NCBI GenBank assembly: GCA_028279375.1
Contig: JANQNW010000010.1
Span: 124,001 to 188,000, forward strand
DNA: 64,000 nt
Direction: 5' to 3'
From: Phycisphaerales bacterium
GTDB lineage: Bacteria > Planctomycetota > Phycisphaerae > Phycisphaerales > UBA1924
Shown: positions 59,054 through 64,000 of the stretch, piece by piece
How positions within the stretch are numbered: the stretch's first letter is position 1
Layout of the letters: the number at the start of each line of letters is the position of its first letter
Notes under the pieces: model-generated
Told to the model about the DNA's origin: nothing
Seen by the model: the letters and a program-made list of their open reading frames with translations, nothing else
The model's database searches: none
Position numbers and translations under genes: made by a program

Positions 59054-60289
59054 CTACATAGGTGACGCCCCGGACGCGTCAGGAAGTGGGAATCGACGAT
59101 GAATCGACGTCCCGATCGGCGGAAAAGCGATCTGATAACGCGACCCGAGAAACTCCTCCGCACGACGCCCGGATCGCGCGCACATGAGTTCGATCAGGCG
59201 CGGATACCAGGGAATGTGGGCCGTCACCGAGCCACTCGATCCGGGGGTCAGCGCCATCGCGCGCTCCGGCGCCGGCAGGATCTCAGCGTCAAAGTCGAAC
59301 TCCTTCGGCTCATGCGCATGCGTCATGCGATCAAGCAGATACGTCTCAACTTTAAACTCTTCGCGCAGCGATTCATGCGCATACAGGTCGAATATCAACA
59401 ACTCGACCGGCGTCTCAAGCAGCACATAGAACCCGACGTAGTTGTGCTCCTCCGTCACCTGATTCGGAAACAACCGCTTCAAGTACGTTCCGAAGACGAT
59501 ATCCGTCGCCCCGGCGTTTCCAACCGGGCCCGCCGCAAGTTCAAAACGGCGCATCTTGCGGCTCGTGACAACCTCGATCTCGGGCCTCGGCGGATTGCAG
59601 AACTGCGAGATGATCTGCAGCTCGCCCTCGCTCGATCCTTCAGGATCCAGCGGCTCCTTCTCAAAGCGAATAGCCTCACCATGCTTCTCGTGCACGCCCT
59701 CATACGAGAGCGGCCAGGACACCGAGCGCAGACGACGGAATCCCAGGTACCCCGTCGCATGCGTCACATCGAGCATCGAACTGTCGGAGTCCGAGGGAAA
59801 CACCATCGCGGTCACAAAGCGAATCTGCGCCTGCACGCCCCAGACAGCGCATGAGCCCTCAAAGAACTTCCGCCTCGACCGATCCAACTCGATGCTGCTC
59901 GAGGCCGCCCCGCGACTCGCCACCAGCATCGCAAGCGTCTTCTTGTCGCCGGAGCAGAGACCCACCGCCGCCTCGTACGCGGCCACGGCCTGCGCGAGAC
60001 CGTCAAGCGTCTCCTCGGAAGCCCCGCGCATGCGACACGCCTCGATCACTTTCCCGATGCTCGATCGCCCCGGCACATCGCTTGCCGCCGCCGCGAGGTC
60101 ATCACATCGAATGATGCGCGAGATGCGCCACATCAGACCGCGATTGAGATCGAGATGACGCGCCGACTCCCGCGTCTTGCTCGGATCAGCGCCCGCCTCG
60201 TTGATGGACTCCGCCAGCGAGGCGCGCACCTGGTGGAACGCGTTGATCACCTGCTCAATCGTCGCAGAGTCCGGCGCCGAGACACTCAT
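59054..60289 (-). CDS. Hypothetical protein of a three-gene operon
   Basis: A 411-residue soluble protein not recognised. The first 110 residues are alpha-helical (TIEQVINAFHQVRASLAESI and LIDLNRGLMWRISRIIRCDD-like pattern); the rest is mixed alpha/beta with patches such as LLETPVELLIFDLYAHESL and ITAHIPWYPRLIELMC-like C-terminal sequence. No signal peptide, membrane helix or enzyme motif. Its start overlaps the upstream DUF4145-like gene by four bases, so it is expressed with it. Confidence 0.75.
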   Translation of the reverse strand: MSVSAPDSATIEQVINAFHQVRASLAESINEAGADPSKTRESARHLDLNRGLMWRISRIIRCDDLAAAASDVPGRSSIGKVIEACRMRGASEETLDGLAQAVAAYEAAVGLCSGDKKTLAMLVASRGAASSSIELDRSRRKFFEGSCAVWGVQAQIRFVTAMVFPSDSDSSMLDVTHATGYLGFRRLRSVSWPLSYEGVHEKHGEAIRFEKEPLDPEGSSEGELQIISQFCNPPRPEIEVVTSRKMRRFELAAGPVGNAGATDIVFGTYLKRLFPNQVTEEHNYVGFYVLLETPVELLIFDLYAHESLREEFKVETYLLDRMTHAHEPKEFDFDAEILPAPERAMALTPGSSGSVTAHIPWYPRLIELMCARSGRRAEEFLGSRYQIAFPPIGTSIHRRFPLPDASGASPM

Positions 60290-61128
60290 GGCGTCTCATC
60301 CGCCGGCTCGATACTCGCCTCACGCGCCAGCGCAGCTCGCGCATCCTCATATCCCTGCTCGCGCGCCTCCAGCGCCGCCTTGACGGCGCCAAGCTCCTCC
60401 GCCGCCATCCGCTTCGCCTCGCTCGAAGTCAGGCCAAGGCGTGGATGATGCAGCAGAGACTCGAGTTCCATCGCCATCACCATCATCGTCGAATCCGCGT
60501 CAATCAGCGGTTCGCCTGCCTCATGCGCCACCTTGTCCAGCGCCTCCAACTCGGCGATGATCCGGCGCGTGTCCTGCCCGACGTCGAATCCCTCGCCGAA
60601 GAGCAGCAGCGCCTGACGCGTCTGATGACGACGCTCCTCGATGCGGTCCTCCAGCTTCTCCGCCGCCTCAATGCTCTTGCGCTGCGCCGTGTCCTTCGGC
60701 GTCGGCATCGCCGGCGGCACGAACGGCGCCGATCTCACCTTCGCGCCCCGCTGCACCATCGAGCAGTACCACGACGACACGCGATGCGCATCCCTTAAAC
60801 GGCGCATCGCCGCCGGCGCTGGAAACGGATTCCCATGCACCGCCGCGTTCCCGTCCCGACGAATCGCATGCATCGCATCCGCCCGCTCACGCGGCAGGCT
60901 CCCTGCCCGCTCGAGCGCCCGAAGCATCGTGCTCAAATCAGGCGATACGAGATCCGGCAGCTGCATCTGCGTCAGGCGCCGCGCCATCATCTCGATCATC
61001 AGTCGCAGCTTGAAAAGACACGACTCCGGATCCGAATGCACATACCCCTCAGCCTGGTTCGCCAGCCGACCGGCGTCCGTGTCGTACCTCGAAAGGAAGG
61101 AGAAGTTGTGCGGCGACGGATCGCTCAT
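60286..61128 (-). CDS. DUF4145-like domain protein
   Basis: A 280-residue soluble protein. The N-terminal 130 residues follow the DUF4145 pattern seen in some restriction-system and nucleic-acid-related proteins: ANQAEGYVHSDPESCLFKLRLMIEMMARRL, LRALERAGSLPRERADAMHAIRRDGNAAVHG. The remainder is predicted coiled coil (IEAAEKLEDRIEERRHQT and AAEELGAVKAALEAREQGYED). No nuclease or helicase motif is present in this gene. Overlaps both neighbours by four bases (ATGA). Function unknown. Confidence 0.75.
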   Translation of the reverse strand: MSDPSPHNFSFLSRYDTDAGRLANQAEGYVHSDPESCLFKLRLMIEMMARRLTQMQLPDLVSPDLSTMLRALERAGSLPRERADAMHAIRRDGNAAVHGNPFPAPAAMRRLRDAHRVSSWYCSMVQRGAKVRSAPFVPPAMPTPKDTAQRKSIEAAEKLEDRIEERRHQTRQALLLFGEGFDVGQDTRRIIAELEALDKVAHEAGEPLIDADSTMMVMAMELESLLHHPRLGLTSSEAKRMAAEELGAVKAALEAREQGYEDARAALAREASIEPADETP

Positions 61129-61556
61129 GACGCCGCATCCTCCTCACGTCGTCCAAGCATCGAGGAAAACACACGCGCCGACGCGCAGCAACGCTGGAAG
61201 TCGTCATTGCTCAGCTTCGCACTCGAAGCGAGCATCGAAGCCCAGCGCACCTCCAGTGGCTGCAGCTTCCGATCCGAGAATGCGATCATCATCACGCCCG
61301 TGACGATCTTCTCCTGCAGATCACGCGGCAGTGTCGCAAGCGAGGCCAGGCAATCGATAAGCGTCTTCACACTGCTCGACTCCGCGGACTTCGCCTTCAG
61401 ACACGACGCCTCTGAGACACCCAGAATCGCCTGCGCATACAACCCGGCCGACGCATCGTCGATCTCCGCCGAGCGCTCGCCCGCAAGGAACATCGCCCGC
61501 GCAGCCATCAGCCAGGTCGCCGCAACCTTCGTCTCGTCGTACAGCGTCGTGCCCAT
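61125..61556 (-). CDS. TerB-like small protein
   Basis: A 143-residue alpha-helical protein. DLQEKIVTGVMMIAFSDRKLQPLEVRWASMLA recalls the TerB-like fold, in which an acidic D-x-K/E near a helix pair is conserved. The start at 61556 is provisional: the coding frame continues upstream, but with sequence lacking structure and facing the divergent phosphatase gene. Leading gene of the operon with the DUF4145-like and unknown proteins. Confidence 0.6.
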   Translation of the reverse strand: MGTTLYDETKVAATWLMAARAMFLAGERSAEIDDASAGLYAQAILGVSEASCLKAKSAESSSVKTLIDCLASLATLPRDLQEKIVTGVMMIAFSDRKLQPLEVRWASMLASSAKLSNDDFQRCCASARVFSSMLGRREEDAAS

Positions 61557-61701
61557 GATTCGCCGTGAGAATCCTCCCGCTGCAGGAGGATAGCCCAAGA
61601 GCCGCGCACCGTCCTCCGCCGACACCTGATCCACGTCGTCCCTGCCGCCTGTATCATCCGAATCGCCGGGCCCACGAGTGGATCCACCGGCAGGGGACAC
61701 C

Positions 61702-63639
61702 ATGACCACGTCAATCCGGCGACGCATGATCGTCCTGATCGCGCTGCCGACACTGCTGATCTATGTCGTCGCCATCGGGCTCACCGTCCGCTCGCTCCAC
61801 GAGCAGGCGCTCCGCGAACTCAAACAGGAAACCGAACGCCAGGCTTCCAACCTCGCCGCCCGATTCGATGGCGCCTTCAGGCAGGCCGCGGCGTTCGCGC
61901 GCTCCACCGCCCGCTTCATGGAGAGCCACCCCGAGATTTCCGAAAGGCAGATCTTCGACCAGCTGCGCGCGAACACCCTTCTCGAACCGGAAATCTATGG
62001 CGCCGCCATGGCCTTCGAGCCGGGACGCTATCTGCGAGACAACTCGCTCTACTGCCCATACGTCTATCGCGGCCCCGAGGGCATCGTCGAGATGAACATC
62101 ACGCGCGATGTTCTCGACTGGTACGGCGAAGAGCGCTGGCAGTGGTGGAGCGTCCCGAAACGCACCGGCGGCGAGGTCTGGACGGACCCGTACTTCGACG
62201 AGGGCGCCGGAAACGTGCTCATGGTCACGTATTCCGCGCCATTCCGGAAAGAGAACGAACTCTGGGGCGTCACCACCGTCGACATCATGCTCCCCACGCT
62301 CGAAGAGAGCATCGGGCGCGACATTCTCACCGATGTCGAGTTCTTCATCGTCACGCAGACGGGCGATTTCGTCTTCAGCCCCAACAAGTCGGACATCATG
62401 ATCCGCTCCATCTTCGATATCGCCGACGATCTCGAGCGCGAAGACATCAAGGCAGCAGGTGAGCGCATCGTCTCTGGCGACACCGGCGTCGTCTCAATCG
62501 ACGCCTGGATGACGCCCGAGGGTGAACCACTCCGCGCGCGCGGCAGCCGCCAGTGGGCCTTCTACGCGCCCATCGAATCAACCGGCTGGTCATTCGTCGC
62601 GCTCGCGCCTGAAGACGAAATCGTCGCCGACGTCCGCACGATGACCACCCAGGCTTCCATCGCCTTTGGCGCGACACTCGTGCTCATCGTCGGATCCATC
62701 TACTTCGTCTCCGGCCGCCTCTCGAGACCCATCCAGGCGCTCCGCTCAAAGGTCAACCAGATCGCCGAAGGCGATCTCGATGCTCGCGTCGATCATGTCG
62801 GCGCTCGCGATGAGATTGGCGAACTCGCAGAGAGCTTCAATCGCATGACCGCCGATCTGCGAGCGAACCTCGATCGCCTCGCCAACGAGCGCGGCGCCCG
62901 CGAGAAAATGGAGCGCGACCTCGACCTCGCGCGCGAGATCCAGATCGGTCTGCTTCCCAAGCACCTGCCCAAGGCGGATGGATTCGATATCGCGGCATGG
63001 AACAAACCCGCCGACCAGACCGGCGGCGACTACTACGACTGGCTCGACCTCCATGATGGGCGAACCCTCATCACGCTTGCCGATGTCACCGGGCACGGCA
63101 TCGCCCCGGCGCTGATCGTTGCTGTCTGCCGCGCCTACATGCGCGCCGCAGCAAGCACGGAGCACGAGTCACTCTCCAATGCGCTCTCGCGCGTAAACGG
63201 ACTCCTGCAGGCTGATATCCCTGCGGATCGATTTGTCACAGCCGTCGTCGGCGTCCTCGATCCAGCAGGCGACTCCATGGCGATGGTCTCCGCCGGACAC
63301 GGCCCGCTGCTCTTCTATAGAGCGAAGACTGGCAAAGTCGAGAGCTGGAGCGCCGACCACATTCCTCTCGGCGTTCTGGACAACATTGAGTTCCCCGATC
63401 CGCGCATCATCAACTTCGAACATGGCGATCTCCTCCTCCTGCTCACCGATGGCTTCTTCGAATGGGCCGATCCCGATGGCGAGTTCTACGGCACGGAGCG
63501 TCTGGACAGCTTCATCCGCAAGAACCACACGATGAACTCGGCGGAGTTCATCCAGTCCCTGCACGCCGAGGTCCTCGAGCACGCGCGCGGCACGACTCAG
63601 GCCGACGATCTCACCGCCATCGTCATCCGCAAGCTCTGA
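61702..63639 (+). CDS. Membrane receptor with dCache, HAMP and SpoIIE-type PP2C phosphatase domains
   Basis: A 645-residue signalling protein. Helix 1 (MIVLIALPTLLIYVVAIGLTV) and helix 2 (FGATLVLIVGSIYFVSG) enclose a periplasmic dCache sensor (WWSVPKRTGGEVWTDPYFDEGAGNVLMVTYSAP is the typical loop). A HAMP linker (RLSRPIQALRSKVNQIAEGDLDARV) leads to a SpoIIE/RsbU-type phosphatase with metal-binding Asp in GGDYYDW and DVTGHGIAPAL, ending with GTTQADDLTAIVIRKL. It probably dephosphorylates an anti-sigma-factor antagonist in a partner-switching pathway; no such partner is in the window. ATG at 61702 with GGGGA upstream. Confidence 0.94.
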   Translation: MTTSIRRRMIVLIALPTLLIYVVAIGLTVRSLHEQALRELKQETERQASNLAARFDGAFRQAAAFARSTARFMESHPEISERQIFDQLRANTLLEPEIYGAAMAFEPGRYLRDNSLYCPYVYRGPEGIVEMNITRDVLDWYGEERWQWWSVPKRTGGEVWTDPYFDEGAGNVLMVTYSAPFRKENELWGVTTVDIMLPTLEESIGRDILTDVEFFIVTQTGDFVFSPNKSDIMIRSIFDIADDLEREDIKAAGERIVSGDTGVVSIDAWMTPEGEPLRARGSRQWAFYAPIESTGWSFVALAPEDEIVADVRTMTTQASIAFGATLVLIVGSIYFVSGRLSRPIQALRSKVNQIAEGDLDARVDHVGARDEIGELAESFNRMTADLRANLDRLANERGAREKMERDLDLAREIQIGLLPKHLPKADGFDIAAWNKPADQTGGDYYDWLDLHDGRTLITLADVTGHGIAPALIVAVCRAYMRAAASTEHESLSNALSRVNGLLQADIPADRFVTAVVGVLDPAGDSMAMVSAGHGPLLFYRAKTGKVESWSADHIPLGVLDNIEFPDPRIINFEHGDLLLLLTDGFFEWADPDGEFYGTERLDSFIRKNHTMNSAEFIQSLHAEVLEHARGTTQADDLTAIVIRKL

Positions 63640-63640
63640 C

Positions 63641-64000
63641 TCAGCCGCCCGCCGCCTTCGCCGGATACCCGCGCTCCTTCAGCATCGCCACCACGCGATC
63701 CCGATGATCCCCCTGAATTTCAACCTGGGCCTCGCCGCCCTTCCCCGTCACCGATCCGCCCGCGCCGAGCGTCGACCGAAGCTCCTTCGCCAGCCCCACA
63801 AGGTCCGTCGCTGTTGAATCCAGCCCGGTTACGACCGTGACATACTTCCCGCGCCGCTTTTCCCTGCGCACGCGCGCCTGCTGATCACGCGGCAGGAGCA
63901 GCGCCCCGTCCGCATCCCGCGGACACCCGCACGCATCCATCGCCTTGCCGCAATGCTCGCACGTCACAGGACGCTCCAGTGGCGTCCCGTCAAAGAGCCC
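63641..64000 (-). CDS. SUI1/YciH family translation initiation factor-like protein, 5' end outside window
   Basis: An eIF1/SUI1-fold protein that in bacteria (YciH) affects start-codon selection in vitro. Visible are an N-terminal Cys motif (CEHCGKAMDACGC), the basic loop RVRREKRRGKYVTVVTGLD and the core LRSTLGAGGSVTGKGGEAQVEIQGDH. The frame stays open to the right edge and reads GLFDGTPLERPVTCEHC there, like the beginnings of related proteins, so the true start is only a few codons outside and the GTG at 63967 is not the start. It ends one base after the phosphatase gene's stop on the other strand. Confidence 0.85.
   Translation of the reverse strand, partial: GLFDGTPLERPVTCEHCGKAMDACGCPRDADGALLLPRDQQARVRREKRRGKYVTVVTGLDSTATDLVGLAKELRSTLGAGGSVTGKGGEAQVEIQGDHRDRVVAMLKERGYPAKAAGG

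Noticed and set aside
1..64000. tRNA, rRNA, insertion sequences, CRISPR arrays and phage genes
   Set aside because: I looked for the usual signatures (acceptor-stem/T-loop consensus, transposase motifs, regular repeats, phage structural genes) and saw none; a covariance-model search would be needed to exclude small RNAs.

Overview
The window is G+C-rich, densely coded DNA that reads as the chromosome of a planctomycete, most likely of the Phycisphaerae type. Evidence: three Ser/Thr protein kinases with C-terminal TPR repeats, one translationally overlapped by an ECF sigma factor of the planctomycete kind; secreted proteins with dockerin-like calcium-binding repeats (two end in a W-G-P-C tail); an FGE-type sulfatase-maturation enzyme; and a Gram-negative envelope (OprB-type porin, HldE-like heptose enzyme). 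No rRNA, tRNA, insertion sequence or CRISPR array was recognised.

Layout. 1-3245: lipid-modifying cluster with two cyclopropane-synthase-family methyltransferases and two small membrane proteins (DUF2878, DUF1475). 3247-4470: ArsC-type arsenate reductase and pirin, divergent. 4542-6455: secreted dockerin-type protein. 6644-10016: ECF sigma factor plus Ser/Thr kinase. 10259-16748: manganese/iron import locus read leftward: MntR-like repressor, porin, binding protein, ATPase and two permeases, each permease fused at its C terminus to a DtxR-like repressor module. Three 16-bp palindromes (TGTAG-N6-CTACA type) sit in front of mntR and the porin. 16863-21398: SDR, PPK2, Na/Pi transporter, small protein, uracil-DNA-glycosylase-family protein. 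21505-23376: exported hydrolase and divergent TetR regulator with related palindromes. 23420-25558: secreted vanadium haloperoxidase-like protein. 25892-28108: second kinase.

28615-37614 is the most unusual part. A 1992-residue secreted protein (FG-GAP-like part, dockerin pair, thrombospondin-3 repeats) ends in a Hint protease domain and a variable C-terminal domain with paired histidines like an HNH-type nuclease toxin. It is coupled by ATGA to a 288-residue probable immunity gene, followed by an orphan second toxin tail and two more paralogous immunity genes. The cassette DNA is visibly poorer in G+C than its surroundings. I read this as a polymorphic toxin system with an unassigned toxin/immunity pair of families.

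37654-42161: third kinase overlapping a secreted formylglycine-generating enzyme, then an ArsR/SRPBCC pair behind a 22-bp palindrome. 42196-46299: KefC-like antiporter, SLC13-type transporter, acetyltransferase. 46291-56141: surface-polysaccharide or glycan cluster (epimerase, FkbM methyltransferase, two glycosyltransferase-like paralogues, HldE-like bifunctional enzyme, GT2, two methyltransferases, radical SAM enzyme); three consecutive genes share a C-terminal Rossmann-like module. 56264-64000: hybrid histidine kinase, a three-gene overlapping operon of poorly known proteins, a SpoIIE-type phosphatase receptor and a SUI1/YciH protein that runs off the right edge. The first gene runs off the left edge.
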